NCBI GenBank assembly: GCA_949502025.1 | Contig: CATBCG010000015.1 | Coordinates: 1 to 64,000, forward strand | Reading direction: 5' to 3' | DNA: 64,000 nt | From: MGBC131033 sp910585655 | Lineage (GTDB): Bacteria > Bacillota > Clostridia > Lachnospirales > Lachnospiraceae | In this document: in pieces, positions 50,628 to 59,328 of the stretch | Layout: every line of letters begins with the position of its first letter | How positions within the stretch are numbered: the first letter of the stretch is position 1 | Made by a program: the position numbers and the translations under genes | The notes under the pieces: generated by a model | Databases searched by the model: none | Told to the model about the DNA's origin: nothing | Seen by the model: only the letters and a program-made list of their open reading frames with translations

Positions 50628-52064
50628 ATGAGCGGAAACGGGAAAACAGAAGTCATCACATCCGAATTAAACCAAAACGAGCAAATCTTGGCACAGATTC
50701 TTTGCCCGACGGAAAATTTTGATATCATTATCCGACGGATTCAGATGGGCGGGCGTTCTGCCATACTTTATTATATGGACGGTATGGTGAAAGATGATTT
50801 GTTAGAAAAAGTGGTGGAGTCGTTTTTTAAACTTCAGGAAACGGATATGCCAAAGGAGGCAGAAGCGTTTACCCAGGGGATGCTGCCTTATACGGAAAAC
50901 GAGCTGTGTCAGGAAGTAGACAAGCTTTTAAAAAATTTGCTTTCCGGAGTGACGGTGCTGCTGATAGACGGCTACAGCCAGGCGATTTTAATGGATTTAC
51001 GGACTTACCCTGCCAGAAGCGTGGAAGAGCCGGAAAAGGATCGGGTCATGCGCGGCTCCAGGGACGGTTTTGTAGAGACGTTGATTATGAATACGGCGTT
51101 GCTGCGAAGAAGAATCCGCAGCACGGATCTACGGATTCTGGCAGTGGAAGTCGGCGCTTCCTCCCGGACGGATATCGCAGTCTGCTATATGGAAAGCCGG
51201 GTGGATAAGGTATTTTTACAAAAGGTAATGAAACGTTTAGAAAGCATTGAGATCGATGCGCTGACGATGAATCAGGAAAGCTTAGGAGAGTGTATTCATC
51301 GGGGAAGCTGGCTGAATCCTTTTCCTAAGTTTAAATATTCGGAGAGACCGGATACGGCGGCAGCCAGTGTGTTAGAAGGGAATATTGTTATTTTTGTTGA
51401 TAACTCTCCGGCGGCGATGATTTTACCGGCTACTTTTTTTGATATTATTGAGGAAGCAGACGATTATTATTTTCCGCCAGTGACCGGGACTTATCTACGT
51501 CTGTCCCGGTTTTTGGGGAATTTGCTAGCGCTATTGTTGACACCGACCTGGCTGCTGTTTTTGGCAAATCCAAACCTGGTGCCGGATTGGCTGGCGTTTG
51601 TGTTGAATGTAGAACAGGCGAATATCCCGATTTTATGGCAGCTTTTGATTTTGGAGCTGGCGATAGACGGATTGCGGCTGGCTTCCATCAATACGCCAAA
51701 TATGCTCAGTACGCCGCTAAGTGTAATCGCAGGTATCGTAATGGGGGATTTTGCAACCAGTTCCGGATGGTTTGCTCCTCAAAGTATGCTGTATATGGCG
51801 TTTGTCTCAATTGCCACTTATACCCAAGCCAGCTTTGAATTGGGCTATGCCTTAAAATTTATGCGTTTGATTTTATTGGTGCTGACAGCCTTTTTTGGTA
51901 TCTGGGGTTATACGGCAGGGCTGCTTTTGACGCTTTTTTGTATTGTGTGCAACCGAACCTTATCCGGGAAAAGCTATCTTGCACCACTGCTTCCATTTAA
52001 TGGAAGTCGGCTTATGCAGCGATTTTTCCGGGTAAGCCTGCCAAGGAGCGAGAAAAAACCATAG
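50628..52064 (+). CDS. spoVAF: GerA-family spore germination protein (SpoVAF-like)
   Basis: A 478-residue GerAA-type protein: a cytosolic N-terminal domain (about 1-270, with TVLLIDGYSQAILMDLRTYP, RGSRDGFVETLIMNTALLRR and a later VFVDNSPAA-like IFVDNSPAAM). It is followed by membrane helices from about residue 290. No GerAB or GerAC partner is adjacent, which fits SpoVAF (an accessory of the dipicolinate channel) better than a full receptor, but SpoVAD/E are also absent. It is good evidence for a spore-former. AGGAGGCTGTTT precedes the ATG. Confidence 0.83.
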   Translation: MSGNGKTEVITSELNQNEQILAQILCPTENFDIIIRRIQMGGRSAILYYMDGMVKDDLLEKVVESFFKLQETDMPKEAEAFTQGMLPYTENELCQEVDKLLKNLLSGVTVLLIDGYSQAILMDLRTYPARSVEEPEKDRVMRGSRDGFVETLIMNTALLRRRIRSTDLRILAVEVGASSRTDIAVCYMESRVDKVFLQKVMKRLESIEIDALTMNQESLGECIHRGSWLNPFPKFKYSERPDTAAASVLEGNIVIFVDNSPAAMILPATFFDIIEEADDYYFPPVTGTYLRLSRFLGNLLALLLTPTWLLFLANPNLVPDWLAFVLNVEQANIPILWQLLILELAIDGLRLASINTPNMLSTPLSVIAGIVMGDFATSSGWFAPQSMLYMAFVSIATYTQASFELGYALKFMRLILLVLTAFFGIWGYTAGLLLTLFCIVCNRTLSGKSYLAPLLPFNGSRLMQRFFRVSLPRSEKKP

Positions 52065-52073
52065 AATGATTTT

Positions 52074-52098
52074 AAAAGGAGCCTGATGGCTTCTTTTT
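52074..52098 (+). terminator. Terminator after the spoVAF-like gene
   Basis: AGGAGCC / GGCTTCT stem around a TGAT loop, followed by T residues. Confidence 0.7.
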
Positions 52099-52275
52099 CT
52101 GTTGCTCGGAAAGTTTTGTTGCAAAAGGTTCTATAAAAAAAGCGGATTTTTGCAGAAGTGACAATAATTTGAAAGATATGTCGAAAATAAAAAAGGAAAT
52201 TTCTTTTTTGCGCGTAATATTTCTAATAAGGGAACAAATAGAAAAAATAAAACAGCCAGCAAAAGGGGGGATAGA

Positions 52276-53340
52276 ATGCCGTCGGAAATCCATATCGTGC
52301 AGACGATCCGAGAAAAGACAGAACAAAGAGAGCATCAGAGTTTAAGTCGGTATGCTACTTTTGCAGACGAATCAAAGGGACGGGAGCGAGAAGAAGAGCC
52401 ATGCGATATCCGTACCGCCTTTCAGCGTGACAGGGATCGGATTATACATGCCAAGTCGTTCCGCAGGATGAAGTCTAAAACACAGGTTTTTTTAGAGCCG
52501 GAGGGAGATCACTATCGGACGAGACTTACACATACGTTAGAGGTAGCGCAGATCGCCAGGACGATTGCCAGATCGCTGCAGTTAAATGAGGACTTGGCAG
52601 AGGCGATTGCGTTAGGCCATGATTTAGGGCATACGCCGTTTGGGCATGCGGGAGAACGGGCGTTGGCGAAGGTCTGCCCGGAAGGCTTTGAACACAACAA
52701 ACAGAGCCTGCGGGTGGTGGAGCGGCTGGAAAAGCATGGAAGAGGATTAAATTTAACGTGGGAAGTGCGCGACGGGATGAAAAATCATCGAAGCGCCTGT
52801 ATGCCCGCCACGTTAGAAGGGAAAATTGTCCGGCTTTCGGATAAGATTGCCTATGTCAGCCATGATATAGATGATGCTATTCGGGGCGGCATTATCCGTC
52901 AGAAGGATATTCCGGAAGCCCTTTTGGTGATGTTAGGGGAAACTTTGACAAAGCGTATCAATACGATGATCCATGCCGTAGTCTCCTGCAGCGAAGGAAA
53001 AAACGAGATTTTAATGAGACCGGAGACCGAAGATGCTATGAAAGAGCTGCGGAAGTTTTTGTTTGAGCGGGTCTATAGTAACCCGGTGGCAAAAGGACAG
53101 GAAAAGCAGGCGGAGCATTTGGTCTCATATTTGTATGAATATTATCGGAAGGAGCCGGAGAAGCTACCAGAAGAATTCCGGGTGCTGATACAGGAAAAAG
53201 GGGAGAAGCCAGAACGTGTCGTATGTGATTACATAGCAGGCATGACGGATCGTTTTGCAGTATCCAGGCTAAAAGAGATTTTTATTCCTATGCGCTGGGA
53301 TGTGATATCCGTAGGAGACGATTCCGGTCTTTATTCGTAG
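52276..53340 (+). CDS. dgt: Deoxyguanosinetriphosphate triphosphohydrolase-like protein
   Basis: A 354-residue HD-domain dNTPase that splits dNTPs into nucleoside and triphosphate. The metal site is in RTRLTHTLEVAQIARTIA and ALGHDLGHTPFGHAGE. LSRYATFADESKGRE and FRRMKSKTQVF are typical of the family. Its position before dnaG-rpoD is the usual one in Clostridia. The substrate preference among dNTPs is not certain. Confidence 0.93.
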   Translation: MPSEIHIVQTIREKTEQREHQSLSRYATFADESKGREREEEPCDIRTAFQRDRDRIIHAKSFRRMKSKTQVFLEPEGDHYRTRLTHTLEVAQIARTIARSLQLNEDLAEAIALGHDLGHTPFGHAGERALAKVCPEGFEHNKQSLRVVERLEKHGRGLNLTWEVRDGMKNHRSACMPATLEGKIVRLSDKIAYVSHDIDDAIRGGIIRQKDIPEALLVMLGETLTKRINTMIHAVVSCSEGKNEILMRPETEDAMKELRKFLFERVYSNPVAKGQEKQAEHLVSYLYEYYRKEPEKLPEEFRVLIQEKGEKPERVVCDYIAGMTDRFAVSRLKEIFIPMRWDVISVGDDSGLYS

Positions 53341-53431
53341 CAAAGGAGTATTTGTATCGGTGATGATTCCGACGGAGGTCAGGCGTAGGGAGAAACGATA
53401 GTGTTTGGAACAGAGAGAGGGGTGTGAGGCT

Positions 53432-55222
53432 TTGTATTATTCAGAGGAACTCATTGAGGAGGTCAGGCAGAGAAATGATATCGTAGAAGTTATTTCCTCG
53501 TATGTACGGCTGCAGAAAAAAGGAGCCAATCATATGGGGCTTTGCCCGTTCCACAATGAAAAATCGCCCTCCTTTTCCGTCAGCGCCGCGAAGCAGATGT
53601 ACTATTGCTTTGGCTGCGGCAAGGGAGGTAATGTCTTTACCTTTTTGATGGAATATGAAAACGAGACGTTTGGGGAAGCCGTGAAAGCGCTGGCGGATCG
53701 GGCGGGAATTAGTCTGCCGGAACAAGAATATGACGCAGAGGCAAAAAAGCGAGCCGGACTGCGCGCCAGGCTCTTAGAGGTCAATAAGGAGGCTGCAACG
53801 TATTATTTTTATCAGCTCCGCAGTGAAAAGGGAAAGGCAGCGATGGAGTATTTAAAGGGGAGGGAGCTGTCAAACGAAACTATCCGTGAGTTTGGTTTGG
53901 GATTTTCCAGTCAGAACAGCAGGGAGCTATACCGTTATTTAAAATCCAAGGGATATGAGGATGAGCTGCTCCGCCAGTCCGGGCTGATGACCTTTGACGA
54001 GGTGAGAGGGGCTTACGATAAGTTTTGGAACCGGGTCATGTTCCCGATTTTTGATACAAACAGCCGGGTGATTGGCTTTGGCGGACGTGTGATGGGAGAG
54101 GGGTCTCCCAAATACTTAAATTCTCCGGAAACAGCAGTATTTGACAAAAGCCGGAATCTTTACGGTCTGCATAAAGCCAGGCTTTCCAGAGAAAAATATA
54201 TGTTGGTCTGTGAAGGCTATATGGATGTGATATCGCTACATCAGGCGGGCTTTACCAACGCTGTCGCCTCTTTGGGAACTGCATTGACCGGGCTGCAGGC
54301 GAATTTGTTAAAGCGTTATACCGGCGAGGTAGTCCTTACATATGACAGCGATGCCGCCGGTACAAAGGCAGCGCTGCGGGCGATTCCGATTATGAAGGAA
54401 GCCGGTATTACGACGAAAGTACTGAATATGAAGCCTTATAAGGATCCGGACGAGTTTATAAAGGCACAGGGCGCAGAGGCGTTTCGGGAGCGGATTCGCC
54501 AGGCGCAAAACAGCTTTTATTTTGAAATATCCGTATTGGAGCAGGATTATGAAATGGACGATCCGGAATCCAAGACAAAGTTTTTTCAGGCAGTCGCCAA
54601 ACGGCTTTTGGTTTTTACCGACGACCTTGAGCGAAATACTTATATAGAGGCGGTGGCTTCCCGCTATTTTATTCCGGCAGAGCAGCTAAGAAGCCTGGTC
54701 AACCGTCTGGGAGCGGGTTATGTCCTGCCGGAACAAGCTTTATCAGGACAGGAATACAAAAGAGAGCGGATGTCTAAAAGAAAGCAAAATGGGGAAGAAG
54801 GGCTAAGACAGTGCCAACGGTTATTTTTGACGTGGTTAATCGAAAAGCCGAAGCTGTTTGGAAAAGTAGATGGGCTAATTGACGAACATGATATGTTAGA
54901 ACCGCTGTACCAGCAGGCGGCGGCGCTTTTGTTTGAGGAATACCGCCGAACCGGAGCGGTCAATCCGGCAAGGCTGTTAAGCCATTTTGAAAGTAAGGAG
55001 GAACAGACGGAGGTGGCTTCCCTGTTCCATACCCTGCCGACCGAAGAGGAAATTGACGAAAAGGCGCAGGAAAAAGCATTTAATGAAACAATAAGGCGGA
55101 TTAAGAAGGTAAGCCTGGAAGAAGCAGCCAAAAAGGCTTCCGAACAAGGCGATATGGCAGAGTTCGGCAAGATCATACAGGAGCAGGCGCGTTGGCAGAG
55201 GCTGTATATCCATTGGGAATAA
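53432..55222 (+). CDS. dnaG: DNA primase
   Basis: DnaG makes RNA primers for replication. The 596-residue protein has the CHC2 zinc finger (LCPFHNEKSPSF and YYCFGCGKGG), the basic motif RVMFPIFDTNSRVIGFGGR, and the TOPRIM domain (LVCEGYMDVISLHQ and LTYDSDAAGTKAAL). A helical DnaB-binding C-terminus follows. TTG 53432 is chosen because it gives the standard YYSEELIEEV start and has GAGAGGGG upstream; a TTG nine codons earlier is possible. Confidence 0.96.
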   Translation: MYYSEELIEEVRQRNDIVEVISSYVRLQKKGANHMGLCPFHNEKSPSFSVSAAKQMYYCFGCGKGGNVFTFLMEYENETFGEAVKALADRAGISLPEQEYDAEAKKRAGLRARLLEVNKEAATYYFYQLRSEKGKAAMEYLKGRELSNETIREFGLGFSSQNSRELYRYLKSKGYEDELLRQSGLMTFDEVRGAYDKFWNRVMFPIFDTNSRVIGFGGRVMGEGSPKYLNSPETAVFDKSRNLYGLHKARLSREKYMLVCEGYMDVISLHQAGFTNAVASLGTALTGLQANLLKRYTGEVVLTYDSDAAGTKAALRAIPIMKEAGITTKVLNMKPYKDPDEFIKAQGAEAFRERIRQAQNSFYFEISVLEQDYEMDDPESKTKFFQAVAKRLLVFTDDLERNTYIEAVASRYFIPAEQLRSLVNRLGAGYVLPEQALSGQEYKRERMSKRKQNGEEGLRQCQRLFLTWLIEKPKLFGKVDGLIDEHDMLEPLYQQAAALLFEEYRRTGAVNPARLLSHFESKEEQTEVASLFHTLPTEEEIDEKAQEKAFNETIRRIKKVSLEEAAKKASEQGDMAEFGKIIQEQARWQRLYIHWE

Positions 55223-55369
55223 GCGGAGCAAACTATCATGAGACGGGATTGTGCGCCGCTATGGGAACGCCGGAGGATATGCTTTGATGTATGACAAGGC
55301 GTAAGGTTGGCAAAAATAACAATAACAGTCCAGGGCTTCGGCCAGCCCGTTAAGGAGGACAGAAAAAAG

Positions 55370-56467
55370 ATGGAAGAAAAAACAATGAAATTTTCGGACA
55401 AGCTCAAGGAACTTTTAGAGTTTGCAAAAACCAAAAAAAATGTATTAGAAGTGCAGGAAATCAACGACTTTTTTGGAGACTATGAGATCGATCCGGGGAA
55501 AATTGAACGGGTGTATGATTTCTTGGAAAAAAACGGAGTGGATGTGCTGCGAATCACGGACGATGACGACGATGTATTGCTGCCTTTAGAGGAGGATGAG
55601 GAGATCGAGCCGATTGACTTATCGGTTCCGGATGGCGTGAGCATCGAAGATCCGGTGCGGATGTATCTAAAAGAGATCGGTAAGGTGCCGTTGTTGAGTG
55701 CAGATGAGGAAATCGAGCTGGCCAAACGGATGGAAGAGGGAGACGAAGCGGCAAGGAAACGTCTGGCAGAGGCGAACCTTCGTCTGGTCGTCAGCATTGC
55801 GAAGCGTTACGTTGGACGAGGAATGTTGTTTTTGGATTTGATTCAGGAAGGTAACTTGGGACTGATTAAGGCAGTGGAAAAGTTTGATTATCGGAAAGGC
55901 TATAAATTCAGTACCTATGCGACTTGGTGGATTCGTCAGGCGATTACCCGTGCGATAGCCGATCAGGCAAGAACCATTCGGATTCCGGTGCATATGGTAG
56001 AAACGATCAACAAATTGATCCGGGTACAACGTCAGCTTTTGCAGGAGCTAGGCAGAGAGCCGTCTCCGGAGGAGATTTCAAGAGAATTAAACCTGCCGGT
56101 AGAGCGGGTACGGGAAATCCAGAAGATTTCTCAGGAACCGGTTTCTTTGGAAACGCCGATCGGTGAGGAGGAAGACAGTCATTTGGGAGATTTTATCCAG
56201 GATGATAACGTTCCGGTACCGGCAGAGGCTGCGGCTTTTACGTTGCTAAAGGAGCAGTTAATCGAGGTACTTGGAACCTTGACAGACCGGGAACAGAAGG
56301 TGCTGCGGCTGCGTTTTGGCTTAGACGACGGGAGGGCTAGGACATTAGAGGAAGTAGGCAAAGAGTTTAACGTAACTCGTGAGCGGATCCGTCAGATTGA
56401 AGCAAAGGCTCTGCGAAAGCTTCGCCATCCAAGCAGAAGCCGGAAGTTAAAGGACTTTTTAGAATGA
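55370..56467 (+). CDS. rpoD: Primary sigma factor RpoD (SigA)
   Basis: The housekeeping sigma factor, 365 residues. A short region 1.1 precedes region 1.2 (DPVRMYLKEIGKVPLLSADE), 2 (YKFSTYATWWIRQAITRAIA), 3 and 4.2 (TLEEVGKEFNVTRERIRQIE). ATG 55370 has AAGGAGG ten bases upstream. The frame stays open 21 codons earlier, but that stretch is not sigma-like. trmK overlaps its stop by four bases. Confidence 0.97.
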   Translation: MEEKTMKFSDKLKELLEFAKTKKNVLEVQEINDFFGDYEIDPGKIERVYDFLEKNGVDVLRITDDDDDVLLPLEEDEEIEPIDLSVPDGVSIEDPVRMYLKEIGKVPLLSADEEIELAKRMEEGDEAARKRLAEANLRLVVSIAKRYVGRGMLFLDLIQEGNLGLIKAVEKFDYRKGYKFSTYATWWIRQAITRAIADQARTIRIPVHMVETINKLIRVQRQLLQELGREPSPEEISRELNLPVERVREIQKISQEPVSLETPIGEEEDSHLGDFIQDDNVPVPAEAAAFTLLKEQLIEVLGTLTDREQKVLRLRFGLDDGRARTLEEVGKEFNVTRERIRQIEAKALRKLRHPSRSRKLKDFLE

Positions 56468-57258
56468 GAGAAAAGCAGTTGTCAAAGAGGCTGCAGGCGG
56501 TCGTAGCTTTAGTGACGCCAGGCAGGCGGGTAGCAGATGTAGGCTGTGATCATGCCTATGTTTCCATTTATCTGATCGAACATGGTCTTGCAAGGGAATG
56601 TATGGCGTTAGATGTCAGAGAAGGTCCATTGCAAAGAGCCAGGGAGAACATTGCGGCGCATCGGCTTTCCGAACAGATTCAGACAAGACTTGGTTCCGGG
56701 CTGGAGCCGGTTGGCAGAGGGGAAGTTGATACGGTTTTAATGGCAGGTATGGGCGGAATCCTGATACGGGATTTGTTGGAAGAGAGTCGAACGCTGTCCC
56801 ATTCCTTAAAGGAGTGGGTACTGCAGCCGCAATCCGATGTAGAGCTGGTCAGAGGCTACATAAGGGAATCAGGCTTTCATATTATCAGGGAAGAGATGGT
56901 GTGGGAGGACGGAAAATATTATCCGATGTTTTGTGCGGTGCCAGAACAACCAAAACAAGCCGAACAGGAAACGCAAGCCGGAAGCGAGCCGAACGAGCTT
57001 GCAGTATGGGATCGATTTGGAGCGCTTTTGCTGCGGCAGAGACATCCGGTTTTGTATGCGTATTTAAAGGATCGCGAGCAGCATTATGCACAGGTAATCC
57101 GGCAGATGCAGCAAAAACCAGGAGCCGACAGGAAAGATAACAGGAACGAGCAGTCTGACCAGCGTGAGAAAGTGCGGGCAGAGCAGCTTTTCTTAATACA
57201 ACAGGAAGCAGACTATGTAAAATGGGCGTTGCAATATTGGGAAGGAAAAGGAGAGTAG
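56464..57258 (+). CDS. trmK: tRNA (adenine-N1)-methyltransferase TrmK
   Basis: TrmK methylates A22 of tRNA. The 264-residue protein has the SAM site VADVGCDHAYVSIYLIEHG, the family motif MAGMGGILIRDLL and QPQSDVELVRGYI. A polar Gln/Glu-rich stretch (about 155-170) and a coiled C-terminus follow. The start codon overlaps the rpoD stop. The position after rpoD is standard in Firmicutes. Confidence 0.93.
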   Translation: MREKQLSKRLQAVVALVTPGRRVADVGCDHAYVSIYLIEHGLARECMALDVREGPLQRARENIAAHRLSEQIQTRLGSGLEPVGRGEVDTVLMAGMGGILIRDLLEESRTLSHSLKEWVLQPQSDVELVRGYIRESGFHIIREEMVWEDGKYYPMFCAVPEQPKQAEQETQAGSEPNELAVWDRFGALLLRQRHPVLYAYLKDREQHYAQVIRQMQQKPGADRKDNRNEQSDQREKVRAEQLFLIQQEADYVKWALQYWEGKGE

Positions 57259-57260
57259 CG

Positions 57261-58940
57261 ATGAAACTGATAGTAGAGGGAAGAGAACTAGAGCGGGAAA
57301 AGGGTGTTAAGCTTTCCGAATTGGCAGAGGAGCTAGGCGGCGCGGACAATGAAATTTTGCTGGCTACTGTAAACGGACGTCTGAAGGAGCTGTGGAAGCC
57401 CGTAGAGGAGGACGCAGAAATCCGCTTTCTTACGATCGACTCAAAGGACGGACGGAGAGCTTATGAACGAGCTTTGATTTTTGTCATGATTAAAGCGGTA
57501 CATGACAGCTTTCCTTATGAAAAAATAGAACGGGTATCCGTGGAATATTCGATTGGAAACGGGCTTTATTGTGAGCTGCATGGAGCCGGGATAGAGGAAA
57601 ATATGCCGCTTCCGGCAGATATGATCGAGACGATCCGTGCGCGGATGGAGGAGCTGATAGCAGAAAATCAGATGTTTTATAAGCACTCGGTGCATACCGA
57701 CGAAGCGGTTCGTCTGTTCCACCGCCATCATTTGCAGGATAAGGAGCGTCTGTTCCGTTATCGCCGGGTTTCCTGGACAAACGTATATGAACTGGACGGT
57801 TATACCGATTATTTTTATGGCTATATGCCGGCTCGCACGGGCGTCTTAAAGCAATACGATCTGATTCCCTATGACGCAGGAATGATGCTGGTACTGCCGG
57901 AAGAAAAGCGTCTGAAAGAAAATACTTCTTTGGAAAAACCGGATTGGAAGCCAAGAGAAAAGCTGTTCCGGACGCTCCATAGCTACAGCGATTGGGGGCG
58001 TCTGATGGATATTCAGGACGTAGGAGCCTTAAACGATGCGATTGCCCAAGGGCGGATGCAGGATTTGATTTTGGTACAGGAAGCGTTACAGGAAAATCGG
58101 ATTGCAGAAATCGCAGAAAAGATCGCCGGGCAGCCGGATAAAAAAATGGTGATGATTGCCGGACCTTCTTCTTCCGGAAAGACGACTTTTTCTCATCGGC
58201 TTTCGATCGCTCTACAGACCTATGGGCTGCATCCTCATCCGATTGCCGTAGACGACTATTTTTTAAATCGGGAAGATACGCCTAAGGACGAAGAGGGAAA
58301 TTATAATTTTGAATGCTTAGAGGCGATTGATATTACTCGTTTTAATGAGGATATGCAGGCGCTTTTAGCAGGAGAAGAAGTGGAATTGCCGACCTTTAAT
58401 TTTAAAACAGGAAAGCGGGAATACAAAGGAAACCGGAAAGTATTAAAAGAAGAAGATATTTTAATTATCGAGGGCATCCATTGTCTAAACGATAGGCTGT
58501 CTTATTCTCTGCCGCGGGAAAAGAAATTTAAGATTTATATTAGTTCCCTGACACAGCTTAATATTGACGAGCATAACCGGATTCCGACGACCGATGCCAG
58601 GCTGCTGCGCCGGCTGGTACGCGACGCCAGATCCCGTGGTACGACCGGAGAAAATACGCTGGCAATGTGGGGTTCTGTACGCCGGGGTGAGGAGGAAAAT
58701 ATTTTCCCGTTCCAGGAGGAAGCCGATGTGATGTTTAATTCCGCTCTGATCTATGAGCTGGCTGTTCTCAAGCAGTATGCAGAGCCGATTTTATTTGGTA
58801 TCGCCAGAGAGCATCCGGAGTATTTAGAAGCGAACCGTCTGTTAAAGTTTTTAGATTATTTCCTTGGCGTCAGTACGGAGGATATCCCTAGAAACTCGAT
58901 TATCCGGGAATTTATCGGAGGAAGCTGTTTCCGGGTATAA
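57261..58940 (+). CDS. Nucleoside kinase with TGS/ThrRS-like N-terminus
   Basis: A 559-residue fusion. Residues about 1-60 resemble a TGS domain, about 60-230 the second additional domain of threonyl-tRNA synthetase (HTDEAVRLFHRHHLQDKERL). From about 290 there is a uridine kinase-like P-loop domain with Walker A IAGPSSSGKTTFSHRLS and the lid region RLVRDARSRGTT. Annotated generally as nucleoside kinase; the substrate (uridine/cytidine) is inferred. ATG 57261 has AAAGGAG upstream, two bases after the trmK stop. Confidence 0.88.
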   Translation: MKLIVEGRELEREKGVKLSELAEELGGADNEILLATVNGRLKELWKPVEEDAEIRFLTIDSKDGRRAYERALIFVMIKAVHDSFPYEKIERVSVEYSIGNGLYCELHGAGIEENMPLPADMIETIRARMEELIAENQMFYKHSVHTDEAVRLFHRHHLQDKERLFRYRRVSWTNVYELDGYTDYFYGYMPARTGVLKQYDLIPYDAGMMLVLPEEKRLKENTSLEKPDWKPREKLFRTLHSYSDWGRLMDIQDVGALNDAIAQGRMQDLILVQEALQENRIAEIAEKIAGQPDKKMVMIAGPSSSGKTTFSHRLSIALQTYGLHPHPIAVDDYFLNREDTPKDEEGNYNFECLEAIDITRFNEDMQALLAGEEVELPTFNFKTGKREYKGNRKVLKEEDILIIEGIHCLNDRLSYSLPREKKFKIYISSLTQLNIDEHNRIPTTDARLLRRLVRDARSRGTTGENTLAMWGSVRRGEEENIFPFQEEADVMFNSALIYELAVLKQYAEPILFGIAREHPEYLEANRLLKFLDYFLGVSTEDIPRNSIIREFIGGSCFRV

Positions 58941-59012
58941 GCGGCTGTTTCGCCTCTAAACCGTCGTCGATTCTCTAAAATATGACTGGTGTATTTGAAA
59001 GAAAATATTGAG

Positions 59013-59053
59013 AAAAAAATGTACTGCCCCAAATTGGAGCAGTACATTTTTTA
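59013..59053 (+). terminator. Terminator after the nucleoside kinase
   Basis: A stem of at least 8 pairs (ATGTACTG / CAGTACAT), extended by CCAA / TTGG, followed by a run of T. It closes the dgt-to-kinase block. Confidence 0.9.
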
Positions 59054-59059
59054 TATGAT

Positions 59060-59087
59060 ATGAAAAAAATTCCACAAAGTGGAATTC
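59060..59087 (-). repeat. Exact second copy of repeat module C
   Basis: The 28 bases match 17029-17056 exactly in reverse orientation: palindrome GAATTCCACTTTGTGGAATT, then T residues and CAT. It lies right after a terminator. The rest of the gap 58941-59328 holds a candidate promoter at 59199 and nothing else I can identify. Confidence 0.8.
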
Positions 59088-59198
59088 ACACATCTTGTCT
59101 GGTATCGTCCGTATACAGGCGATAAGTACCTTTTACGAAAAATAGGCACTACTACAATATCCACTATACCATATTTTTTATTACAAGTCTAGCATTTT

Positions 59199-59226
59199 TT
59201 GAAAAAAACAAGTAAGATACTAATAT
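59199..59226 (+). promoter_or_regulatory. Putative helD promoter
   Basis: TTGAAA (59199-59204) and TAATAT (59221-59226) with a 16-base spacer. Confidence 0.45.
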
Positions 59227-59328
59227 GCCTGGTTAGGAGCTGTTTTTAGGCGGCTCTCAGGCAGGGCAAACAACAAGATACTAAGATGGTAAGCCTGCTG
59301 GAAGCAGTGCTTCAGAATGGAGGAAAAC

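Noticed and set aside
54718..55464. Long open frame (248 codons) on the minus strand over the dnaG end and rpoD start
   Set aside because: It is serine/cysteine-rich, resembles no family, and is antisense to two well-supported genes.
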